A program made the translations under genes and the position numbers. Shown piece after piece: positions 7,468 to 13,460 of a stretch of DNA of 28,070 nt. The DNA is taken from positions 1-28,070 of the IMG/VR virus record IMGVR_UViG_3300037225_001478. One strand, 5' to 3'. Position 1 is the stretch's first letter. Every line of letters begins with the position of its first letter. A model generated the notes under the pieces. That model was not told the origin of the DNA. It did not search any database and worked only from the letters and a program-made list of their open reading frames with translations. Origin of the DNA: a virus.

Positions 7468-8457
7468 ATGGCTGATTTTACATTTACGACAGGCAACGCC
7501 CTGACCCGCAAGGCATGGGCTAAAAAGTGGTGGATGGAAGCAAAGACGACATCGTACTTTTATGAGAACGGTTTTGTCGGGACTTCCGATTCCAATATCA
7601 TCGTCGAATTCGCCGACCTGCAGAAAGAGCAGGGCGACGTGATAACCATCGGGCAAATCCGCGAGCTCTCAGGCGGCGGCGTCCCTAATGACAGTATCAT
7701 GGAAGGCAATGAAGAAGCTCCGGCGACTTACGACAATTCAATCACGCTGACCCAGATTCGTAATGCGGTGCGGACGGCAGGCCGTGAAACCGAAATGCGG
7801 GTTTCAGACAATAAGATCAGGGAATACGCCAAGGAGCTTTTACAACGGTGGATGGCGGCAAAGATCGATCAGGACATCTTCACGGCGTTGGGGAATAATC
7901 CCACCAAGGTTATTTATCCCACGGGCGTAACCACGACCGCAAACATCGTGAATACGGCTTATATGACGCTGTCTTTGATTTCGCAGTGCGTGACCTACGG
8001 ACGCAAAGCCAAGCCTTTAATTATCGGCCCCACGGTCAAAGGCAAAGCAATGAACGGCGTTATCGTCATGGCTCCCGATCAGGCTTATGACCTCTCCGAA
8101 CGTGACGCGGCATGGTCTCAGGCGCAACGCGAAGCACAAAAGCGCGGAGATGATAATCCCATTTTCGGGATTGCCCTGGGTGTTCACAAGAACTGCGCGA
8201 TTCACGATCACCAGAGGGTGGCGACTACCACCGCATGGGGAGCAGCCTCGACTCTGGCAGGAGCTACGGCGCTGTTCATGGGTATCGGCGCGGGTTCGAT
8301 TGCTTATTCCAACAAAAAAATCTGGGAGGAAAAGACTTTCGATTACCAGAATAAAGCAGGCTTCTGTATTGGCTCCATCTACGGCGTGAGCAAGAACGTG
8401 TTTAACGCCGCCGATATAGCGGTTATTGCCGTGAGGACTTACAGGTCAAATAACTAA
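7468..8457 (+). CDS. Major capsid protein (N4 gp56 family)
   Basis: This 329-residue protein should form the capsid shell. Its N-terminal region, the central motif IGQIRELSGGGVPND followed by MEGNEE, and the later VNTAYMTLSLI, LIIGPTVKGKAMNGVIVM and RDAAWSQAQREAQKRGDDNP stretches are the pattern I know from the N4-gp56 (DUF4043) family of HK97-fold coat proteins. Length is a little shorter than N4's own protein but ordinary for the family. It has the best ribosome binding site in the head block (AAGGAG, nine bases from ATG), as expected for the most abundant virion protein. It follows the putative scaffold gene. No N-terminal cleavage segment is evident. Confidence 0.85.
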   Translation: MADFTFTTGNALTRKAWAKKWWMEAKTTSYFYENGFVGTSDSNIIVEFADLQKEQGDVITIGQIRELSGGGVPNDSIMEGNEEAPATYDNSITLTQIRNAVRTAGRETEMRVSDNKIREYAKELLQRWMAAKIDQDIFTALGNNPTKVIYPTGVTTTANIVNTAYMTLSLISQCVTYGRKAKPLIIGPTVKGKAMNGVIVMAPDQAYDLSERDAAWSQAQREAQKRGDDNPIFGIALGVHKNCAIHDHQRVATTTAWGAASTLAGATALFMGIGAGSIAYSNKKIWEEKTFDYQNKAGFCIGSIYGVSKNVFNAADIAVIAVRTYRSNN

Positions 8458-8553
8458 CTGATTATGGCGGCTAGTTTGCACTGGCCGTGCAGATGATAAG
8501 GGGGTCTCCCGCCCCTGCCGCCGCCCGAACACAGGGAGATTGAGGAAAATATA

Positions 8554-9237
8554 ATGGCAGAAGCAAAAAAGAAAGACCCGGTCTCAGCGGGAGAAGATAA
8601 GGGTACAGCGGGAATGAAGGGAATACCGATGGGCGAAGGGCCAAGGAAAGAGATTGCCACGGCTCCCAAGGGTCGCCTCGCAATGACAGAGGCGGAGCTT
8701 AATTTTCAGCCGATACCGCTCAAAGCGGCACGTGTTTCGCGTCCGTTTGACGGCTATCCTATGAAACGCGTCACAATAGGCGGGACTGAAACGTATCTGG
8801 CCTATGTGGTTGCTCTTAATCCCACGGTTGCCGTCCGGTTGGACCCATCAAACCGGAAAGTGAAAATGAAGGATGGAACTTTTGAGCAGGTCAAAAATAC
8901 TCATGCCCGTTTTATCCGGGATTATGAGGAAAACGAAAACACCGAAGTTGTCTTTGACCGCATTATGGAAATCGGCGGCAAAGAATACTATTGCGCAATC
9001 GTTCCGTCGCACAACGTCCGCGCCCAACTCTGCTTTAAATACGAGGATAAAAACAAGCGCATTGTCGTCGATTCCAATTATTTATTTCTGGATACGGCAC
9101 AGGATCAGCGCCTTAAACGCGTATTTGAGCAGATCATCAATCCGAAGCTGCAACTTGAGCGCGAGGCGGCATTTATAGCCGGTGAGTCCACCCAGGACGC
9201 CGGCGTTGAAAAAACTCTGACCGAGGACGAGGTCTAA
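8554..9237 (+). CDS. Structural protein of unknown role carrying a translated repeat
   Basis: A 227-residue protein after the capsid gene, family not recognised. From about residue 46 it reads as a globular mixed fold (for example YPMKRVTIGGTETYLAYVV and ARFIRDYEENENTEVVFDRI). Residues about 32-46 are encoded by a family B palindromic repeat (8649-8688), which stays in frame and is read as KEIATAPKGRLAMTEAE. The ATG ending that repeat (8683) could be a second start for a 184-residue form, but only the ATG at 8554 has a ribosome binding site (TTGAGGAAAA). Possible roles are head-completion or minor capsid protein. The preceding 96 bases (8458-8553) contain a GC-rich stretch without a clear terminator. 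Confidence 0.7.
   Translation: MAEAKKKDPVSAGEDKGTAGMKGIPMGEGPRKEIATAPKGRLAMTEAELNFQPIPLKAARVSRPFDGYPMKRVTIGGTETYLAYVVALNPTVAVRLDPSNRKVKMKDGTFEQVKNTHARFIRDYEENENTEVVFDRIMEIGGKEYYCAIVPSHNVRAQLCFKYEDKNKRIVVDSNYLFLDTAQDQRLKRVFEQIINPKLQLEREAAFIAGESTQDAGVEKTLTEDEV
8648..8690 (+). repeat. Family B palindromic repeat inside a coding region
   Basis: The frame agattgccac...gcaatgacag, seen as intergenic DNA at 3305, 13411, 15630, 15736 and 16859, occurs here within the coding sequence. The apex ggctcccaagggtcgcc is a different, still partly paired, stem. Its length keeps the reading frame open. Confidence 0.75.
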
Positions 9238-9240
9238 AAT

Positions 9241-9891
9241 ATGGAAGCTCAGATAAAACCACAGGGGTTATCCCAAAAAAACCTTGTTGACCTGCTGTAT
9301 ATGATTGTGGCGGCGATAGAAGGGATTTGCACCAAACTCGATGCCGACGCCGGCGTGCCGCTTACGACTTACACCGCCAATGTTTTTACGGCGAAATTTA
9401 AAGGCAATATCGAGGATTCACGCGGCAACAATGTAATGAACTACGTAGCGAACAAAGATCATTTGTATGTGGAAGTTAAGCCGACAGGAATTTCAGACCG
9501 TGATTTAAATGCGTTGCTCTATCAGATATTCGATATGATGAATACGCTGACGACGCAACTCGACACGGACGTTCTTACCGATTCCAATTACAATGCTTTG
9601 GTCTATGTGGCGATTTACTTGTGGATGGTGACAGGTCAGGACGGGAACATCCTTGGAAACGGCAATGAGTATTGGTTCAATCCTCAGGGTATGACGAATC
9701 AGCGGCATTTTATTGATTGCCTGGCGGCAATCGTCAATTCGATTGACACGCTGACTCAGAAACTCGATGCGGACGGGACCGTAACAGATACAAATTACAC
9801 GGCGCTTTGGTACACGGCCACAATTCTCATGGTGATAGAAGATTGCTACGGGAATCAGTACGGCAATAATTCCACAGCGTATGCGCCTTAA
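9241..9891 (+). CDS. Structural protein made of three similar helical repeats
   Basis: This 216-residue protein consists of three related units at about residues 8-63, 82-137 and 149-207. Each opens with G(L/I/M)(S/T) and a long helix containing a ....L....I....LT.(K/Q)LD(A/T)D pattern. A second helix with Y-A-L/Y-T-A follows, and then a (Q/D/E)D.(R/Y)GN turn. The third unit is closest to the second. I do not know the family. Location among head genes suggests a capsid decoration, head-tail joining or internal protein. It starts three bases after the preceding stop, with GAGGT upstream, and is followed after 36 bases by a secreted-type protein. No signal peptide or membrane segment is seen here. 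Confidence 0.7.
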   Translation: MEAQIKPQGLSQKNLVDLLYMIVAAIEGICTKLDADAGVPLTTYTANVFTAKFKGNIEDSRGNNVMNYVANKDHLYVEVKPTGISDRDLNALLYQIFDMMNTLTTQLDTDVLTDSNYNALVYVAIYLWMVTGQDGNILGNGNEYWFNPQGMTNQRHFIDCLAAIVNSIDTLTQKLDADGTVTDTNYTALWYTATILMVIEDCYGNQYGNNSTAYAP

Positions 9892-9927
9892 ACGGCATTT
9901 TAAATGCCACTTTATATGGAGGATATG

Positions 9928-10800
9928 ATGAAGAAACAATTTTGGTTAATCAGTTTGATTATTATGTTGACGGTAGTTTTTACGCTTCCTGTCTTCGCGT
10001 ATAACGATTTTTACGCGCAGGTGGTCAAGCGCGATAACACCTCTACGGGCAATATTGCTCTAACACCCATTACCACGGGAATAACCTATCAGGTTCTGGA
10101 TGCGGGAACCAACACCATTTCCACTCTGACAAAATTCGCGGATAATTCCTATACAGCGGTGACTAATCCAGTGACTCCCACTGTCTTTGCGGCCTCTACC
10201 GGCGGCAACGGAAATATAAAGTTTAGAAACGCTAACACAACCGTTGATATTATCGTCACGGACACCAACGGCGGCTATACTGCCGTTGTGAAGGGATTTT
10301 CACTCAGTCAGCACACCATTGTCATCGATGAGACGCCGAATATGCCCCATCACGGCATCATATGGTTTGCGCCGTCCACGGCTGAGACTTCAACAGGAGT
10401 TTCTTTTGTGCCCGATACTTTTGTCGGCGATGTGCGCGTTCAGGTTATTACAACGGATTCGGCCAAGACCATTGCCGTTGGTCTGTTATCCACTCAGACA
10501 AACGGAAGCGCGACCGGCTTTATTACCGGATTGCTGATGACCACAGCGGGATATGTCGCGGACACTGCCGTCTCTACTAAGGGATCAAACGGCCAGTATG
10601 TTCCGGCAAGTACCTACGGAGCGTTTCTATACACCTGCACGACCGGTACGGATTCGGCCAATGTCGATCTTGTGGGCGGGAAAACTTATACCGGTTATAT
10701 CGTGACAGGCGCAAACGCGACAACGATATCGTATACCGGCAGCGGCGGAACAACCACGGCAGCGGGTTATATCCATTACTGGTTTACCCGGATGAAATAA
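9928..10800 (+). CDS. Phage structural protein with a Sec signal peptide
   Basis: A 290-residue protein in the structural block with a classical signal peptide: KK at the N-terminus, a hydrophobic core (FWLISLIIMLTVVF) and a VFA cleavage site before YND. The mature part is rich in Thr, Ser, Gly and Asn with alternating beta-strand pattern (for example NIKFRNANTTVDIIVTDTNG), like virion fibre, decoration or Ig-like proteins. The frame is open from an ATG at 9904, but GGAGG at 9918-9922 fits the ATG at 9928 best and places the KK at the start. Its last 24 bases recur at 11504-11527, downstream of an inserted cassette. Export of a structural-looking phage protein is unexpected; two other genes here share the feature. 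Confidence 0.7.
   Translation: MKKQFWLISLIIMLTVVFTLPVFAYNDFYAQVVKRDNTSTGNIALTPITTGITYQVLDAGTNTISTLTKFADNSYTAVTNPVTPTVFAASTGGNGNIKFRNANTTVDIIVTDTNGGYTAVVKGFSLSQHTIVIDETPNMPHHGIIWFAPSTAETSTGVSFVPDTFVGDVRVQVITTDSAKTIAVGLLSTQTNGSATGFITGLLMTTAGYVADTAVSTKGSNGQYVPASTYGAFLYTCTTGTDSANVDLVGGKTYTGYIVTGANATTISYTGSGGTTTAAGYIHYWFTRMK
10777..10800 (+). repeat. 24-bp direct repeat, left copy (pairs with 11504-11527)
   Basis: This end of the secreted structural gene, including its TAA stop, is repeated exactly at 11504-11527. Each copy is followed within about 20 bases by a similar GAAA-loop hairpin, so the duplicated unit may be about 70 bases with the second half diverged. The pair brackets the two genes at 10863-11150 and 11136-11417. 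Confidence 0.8.
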
Positions 10801-10814
10801 GTGCCTCCTAGACT

Positions 10815-10843
10815 AACCTGGGCGGGGAAACCCGCCCGGTTTT
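10815..10843 (+). terminator. GAAA-loop terminator hairpin
   Basis: GGGCGGG (10820-10826) pairs with CCCGCCC (10831-10837) around a GAAA loop, extended by AACC/GGTT with one bulged base. Four T follow. It ends the transcript of the secreted structural protein. Confidence 0.7.
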
Positions 10844-10862
10844 GAGGACAAGGGAATTGATA

Positions 10863-11150
10863 ATGAAGGGAAAGTACGCATTACAGCATAAATATACCGG
10901 AAGCCCATTTATGCGATGTTGTAATTGCCATTTTTGGTTTTCAGAAGAATCAAAAAAGGAAGGGCAATGCAGACATAATTCTCCACCGTGGTATATCACT
11001 AAATTCAATGATTATTGCGGATCATGGGGAGATGCAGTTGGATTGTTTGAAGAATATTTCAAGAGATCAAACGGAAATTTATTCGATAAAAATTACAAGT
11101 TTGAGAATTTTCTCGAAGAGAAATATGGCGATATATTAGCGAAAACATAG
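10863..11150 (+). CDS. Small Cys-rich protein (putative zinc-binding)
   Basis: A 95-residue soluble protein with cysteines at 19, 20, 22, 36 and 52 in the order CCNC...QCRHNSPP...DYCGSW. I recognise this as a recurrent pattern of small uncharacterised phage and bacterial proteins that probably bind a metal through four cysteines. The frame extends to a TTG at 10842, but AAGGGA lies seven bases before the ATG at 10863, which I choose. It is within an insertion bracketed by the 24-bp repeats and overlaps by 15 bases the 3' end of the convergent gene on the minus strand. A regulatory or accessory role is possible; none is shown. Confidence 0.65.
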   Translation: MKGKYALQHKYTGSPFMRCCNCHFWFSEESKKEGQCRHNSPPWYITKFNDYCGSWGDAVGLFEEYFKRSNGNLFDKNYKFENFLEEKYGDILAKT

Positions 11151-11417
11151 ACTAATAATTATGGCAAAAACCGATATGACTAATGAAATAAATGCAACAA
11201 TTAAAGAACGTTTTGAAAACACAAGCATATCGTTTGTTAAATTTACGAGTGCTTCCGTCATGGAAAGCATTTTTGATTCGCGATCTTTTATTCGACGATT
11301 CCATTCTTGGCGTGCAGAAATATGATTATCTGCAGAAGAGGGGGAGGCACAAATGTTTTTGATTATTTCTTCGTCTGAAGCTTTTGAAAAATTGAATTCC
11401 ATAGTTTTTGGCTCCAA
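11136..11417 (-). CDS. Reverse-strand single-span membrane protein (moron-like)
   Basis: A 93-residue protein with a charged, helical N-terminal domain (NHISARQEWNRRIKDRES) and one C-terminal membrane helix at about residues 72-91. The frame is distinct from the neighbouring forward genes and no better forward frame overlaps it. Its upstream DNA carries the same 64-nt promoter-and-repeat module as the reverse gene at 5341-5847, although the two proteins are not similar. It lies inside the 24-bp-bracketed insertion, opposite the Cys-rich gene. A prophage-expressed accessory gene, such as exclusion or lysis control, is a reasonable guess only. Confidence 0.6.
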   Translation of the reverse strand: MEPKTMEFNFSKASDEEIIKNICASPSSADNHISARQEWNRRIKDRESKMLSMTEALVNLTNDMLVFSKRSLIVAFISLVISVFAIIISLCFR

Positions 11418-11441
11418 TGTTTATTTTTGGGGATTTTGATA

Positions 11442-11470
11442 CGATTAGCATTTTATTTATTATTATTCAA
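11442..11470 (-). promoter_or_regulatory. Candidate promoter for the reverse gene at 11136-11417
   Basis: On the minus strand TTGAAT (11470-11465) is followed 17 bases later by TAATCG (11447-11442), a poor -10; TATCAA lies slightly further on. Evidence is mainly the near-identity of 11443-11506 with 5888-5951, which also precedes a minus-strand gene. Confidence 0.45.
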
Positions 11471-11484
11471 GGGGTTGGAATTTA

Positions 11485-11506
11485 CGGGTCTAAAGACCCG
11501 GACTAC
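11485..11506. repeat. Family A palindromic repeat
   Basis: cgggtctaaagacccg at 11485-11500 followed by gactac, running directly into the right copy of the 24-bp repeat. Confidence 0.8.
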
Positions 11507-11527
11507 TGGTTTACCCGGATGAAATAA
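11504..11527 (+). repeat. 24-bp direct repeat, right copy
   Basis: Exact copy of 10777-10800, here non-coding. It marks the right edge of the inserted two-gene cassette. Confidence 0.8.
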
Positions 11528-11547
11528 ACTTTCAACCTCCTTTAGCT

Positions 11548-11574
11548 AACCGAGGCGGGGAAACCCGCCCGGTT
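11548..11574 (+). terminator. Second GAAA-loop hairpin
   Basis: GGCGGG (11554-11559) pairs with CCCGCC (11564-11569) around GAAA, with AACC/GGTT below an internal loop. It is a diverged copy of the hairpin at 10815-10843 but lacks a T-run, so it may be a decayed or weak terminator. Confidence 0.5.
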
Positions 11575-11603
11575 AATAAAAATAAAACGCAAGGGGAATG
11601 AGG

Positions 11604-11834
11604 ATGGAACGCGAAGCGATCAAGGAAGCTGTAAAGGAAGCTCTAAACGAAGAACTTAAATCATTCTACATTGACCGCGAAACTCATTACAAACAACATG
11701 AATTTCTTGGCGAAATGATGAAGTATGCAGAAACTTGCAAAAGCGCTGTTTTGAAGGCTGCAATAACTTTCATTGTCGGTGCTGCGATAGGTTTAATGGG
11801 ACTTGGATTTTATATTAAACATGGTTTCAAATAA
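11604..11834 (+). CDS. Small membrane protein, holin-like candidate
   Basis: A 76-residue protein with a charged helical N-terminus (EAIKEAVKEALNEEL), a conserved-looking IDRETHYKQHEFLGEM segment and one C-terminal membrane helix at about residues 51-69. It sits directly before the lysozyme gene, the usual place for a holin or holin partner. Small phage proteins with DRE.HY..H followed by one membrane span are common in this position. AAGGGG six to seven bases before ATG 11604 favours that start over ATG 11598. One span with a large soluble N-terminus would suit a pinholin-like or anti-holin role, but this is inference from context. Confidence 0.6.
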   Translation: MEREAIKEAVKEALNEELKSFYIDRETHYKQHEFLGEMMKYAETCKSAVLKAAITFIVGAAIGLMGLGFYIKHGFK

Positions 11835-11844
11835 GGAAAGATAA

Positions 11845-12294
11845 ATGACCATCGAAGATATTATCAAACCTATTCTTAAGGTCAGGGAAGGTTTCAGTCT
11901 GAAGGTCTACAAAGACTCTCTGGGCTACGATACGATTTATTACGGCCATAAGGTGGTACCAGGGGAAGTCTATCTCGGAACACAGGCGGACGCGGATGCT
12001 TATCTTGAAAAAGATATTAATGTTGCGGAAAATGCGGCCGGTTTTATCTTTCCCGAATTTAAATCATTTTCGTTATCCAGACAGGCCGCACTCGTCATGC
12101 TGATATTCAATATGGGTGCGGATAAGATCAAGCGCGGGTTTCCCCGATTTGTCCATGATGTAAATATCGGCGATTGGGACGGCGCGGGGAATGAATTGAA
12201 ATACTCCGATGGGAAATCGGTTCTTAGCAGTTGGTTTAAAGAAGTTCATCCCGACCGGGCAAACGAAATTATTAATATGCTGATTCAGGGGTAA
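11845..12294 (+). CDS. Phage lysozyme (GH24, T4-type endolysin)
   Basis: This 149-residue enzyme should cut the glycan backbone of peptidoglycan at lysis. The catalytic triad of T4 lysozyme (E11, D20, T26) is matched in spacing by E15 (VREGF), D24 (YKDSLG) and T30 (YDTIYYGH). The expected helical C-terminal part follows (LSRQAALVMLIFNMGADKI). The usual GIGH after the threonine is YYGH here, a mild departure. No signal or anchor sequence is present, so it would rely on a holin to reach the cell wall. It begins ten bases after the holin-like gene, with GGAAAG upstream. Confidence 0.88.
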   Translation: MTIEDIIKPILKVREGFSLKVYKDSLGYDTIYYGHKVVPGEVYLGTQADADAYLEKDINVAENAAGFIFPEFKSFSLSRQAALVMLIFNMGADKIKRGFPRFVHDVNIGDWDGAGNELKYSDGKSVLSSWFKEVHPDRANEIINMLIQG

Positions 12295-12317
12295 ATTTTT
12301 AAATAGGAGAAGAGCAT

Positions 12318-12330
12318 AGTTGTATTAAAA
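12318..12330 (+). repeat. 13-bp direct repeat, left copy (pairs with 13344-13356)
   Basis: agttgtattaaaa follows the lysozyme gene here and recurs at the end of the amidase gene, where it encodes the last codons and stop. Together the copies bracket the HNH and amidase genes. The left copy lies just after a purine-rich tggagaag-like stretch and could be the remnant of a deleted gene. Confidence 0.55.
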
Positions 12331-12337
12331 AAAGAAA

Positions 12338-12366
12338 CTGGATTCCGGTTTTCACCGGAATGACAG
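12338..12366. repeat. Palindromic repeat family F
   Basis: ATTCCGGT (12342-12349) pairs with ACCGGAAT (12354-12361) inside the frame ctgg...gacag. Elements of this form are scattered through many Desulfobacterota chromosomes by my recollection. Single copy in this window. Confidence 0.65.
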
Positions 12367-12420
12367 AGGTTCTTCTGACGGGTGGCCACTCTGACGAAGA
12401 AATAAAAAGCAAGGAATTAA

Positions 12421-12459
12421 GGGGCATGTCGGTGCCGACACATCGATGTGTCCCTTTTT
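12421..12459 (+). terminator. Terminator between lysozyme and HNH genes
   Basis: GGGGCATGT (12421-12429) pairs with ATGTGTCCC (12446-12454) through Watson-Crick and wobble pairs, with an inner CGG/CCG hairpin. Five T follow at 12455-12459. It would end the lysis transcript. Confidence 0.6.
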
Positions 12460-12482
12460 CTTTGCCCTTAGAGAGGTGAAAA

Positions 12483-12836
12483 ATGAAATCGGTAAGTAAT
12501 GCGACAGAGAAACATCCGGCATCGGCGAAGCGGTCAGGCTCATGGCCTAAAGCGCGTAAAGATTGGCTCGCTGATCATCCGAATTGCGCGGTGTGCGGAG
12601 GTAATAAAAAGGTTGAAGTTCATCATAAGCATCCTTTTCATGTTCATCCGGAGCTCGAGTTGGAACCTTCGAATTTTATCACGCTCTGCGAAAACGACAA
12701 GGACGGTGTGAACTGCCATTTGCTTTTCGGTCATCTGGGGAATTTTAAGAGCGTTAATTTGAGCGTCGAAGCAGACGCGGAGAATTGGAAGAACAAAATA
12801 ACCTTACGACCAAAGAACGCAAGCGAGGTGTGCTGA
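12483..12836 (+). CDS. HNH endonuclease-like protein
   Basis: A 117-residue protein with a full HNH core: zinc-site pair CAVC (C35, C38), the VEVHHKHP strand and histidines (H47, H48), N64 in EPSNFITLCE with C69, and NCHLLFGH (C78, H79, H84). Phage HNH proteins of this size often help the terminase cut DNA for packaging; others are homing nucleases. Here it is away from the terminase, between lysozyme and amidase, so either is possible. GAGAGGTG precedes the ATG. The stop overlaps the next start (TGATG), suggesting coupling. Confidence 0.82.
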   Translation: MKSVSNATEKHPASAKRSGSWPKARKDWLADHPNCAVCGGNKKVEVHHKHPFHVHPELELEPSNFITLCENDKDGVNCHLLFGHLGNFKSVNLSVEADAENWKNKITLRPKNASEVC

Positions 12837-13354
12837 TGAACGATCTTACTTTATACAATAAGTTACGACCCACGATTCAGACCGGCGATCTGATTGAGTG
12901 GCATGAAGATAGTATACTGGGAGCGGCTATAAGGGAACGCACCGGGTATGATGTCAATCACAGCTCGCTTGTCGTTGTTCTGAACAGTCCGTACGCAGGG
13001 AAACGGGTGCTTCTGTTTGAAGCTTTAGCGGACGGGATTGATATTACCTTTGCCTCTCAAAGATTCGGTACAGATGAAGGACACGCTTATTACTATGCGA
13101 TGAAATCTGAACTTGATGCGATGCGTCCAGGGATTGAAACGATTGCTTTTGGTTATGTGGGCGTTCCTTACGATTACATAGGAATTGCGGAGATCCTCGT
13201 TCTTGGACATCAGAAGATCGGCAATGACAAGAGAATATTCTGTTCAAAGTTCGTGGAAGTGGCTCACGGCGGTCAGCCTGACGATATAGCGTACTGGCCG
13301 GGAGAGTTGCCGGTGAAACTTCAGCATTGGCAGGGAAGGGTAAAGTTGTATTAA
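12836..13354 (+). CDS. Permuted papain-like amidase/peptidase (YiiX/NlpC-P60-related)
   Basis: This 172-residue protein has the order expected for circularly permuted NlpC/P60-type enzymes. IQTGDLIEWHED comes first, then the catalytic histidine candidate H42 in NHSSLVVV, a strand with E62 (LFEALADG), FGYVGVPYDYIG, and the nucleophile candidate C136 in IFCSKFVEV. Such proteins cleave amide bonds in peptidoglycan or lipids; in phage they are lysis or entry enzymes. The start at 12836 overlaps the HNH stop and follows GAGGTG; an in-frame ATG at 12785 lies within the HNH gene and is unlikely. Position near the lysozyme supports a cell-wall role. Confidence 0.75.
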   Translation: MNDLTLYNKLRPTIQTGDLIEWHEDSILGAAIRERTGYDVNHSSLVVVLNSPYAGKRVLLFEALADGIDITFASQRFGTDEGHAYYYAMKSELDAMRPGIETIAFGYVGVPYDYIGIAEILVLGHQKIGNDKRIFCSKFVEVAHGGQPDDIAYWPGELPVKLQHWQGRVKLY

Positions 13355-13356
13355 AA
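13344..13356 (+). repeat. 13-bp direct repeat, right copy
   Basis: Exact copy of 12318-12330, here covering the final codons and stop of the amidase gene. Confidence 0.55.
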
Positions 13357-13357
13357 T

Positions 13358-13450
13358 TTCCACCTCCGGCGCGTTCGGGCCACCTCCGCCAGCGGAGGAC
13401 ATATAAATGCGAAATTGCCATGCCGCATGAGATGCGGCTCGCAATAACAA
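13358..13450. repeat. Palindromic repeat cassette, families D and B
   Basis: Family D at 13358-13407 (ccggcgcgttcgggcc and ctccgccagcggag hairpins), nearly identical to the copy at 15685-15733, followed by family B at 13411-13450 with apex ccgcat gag atgcgg. Confidence 0.8.
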
Positions 13451-13460
13451 AAGGCAAAAT

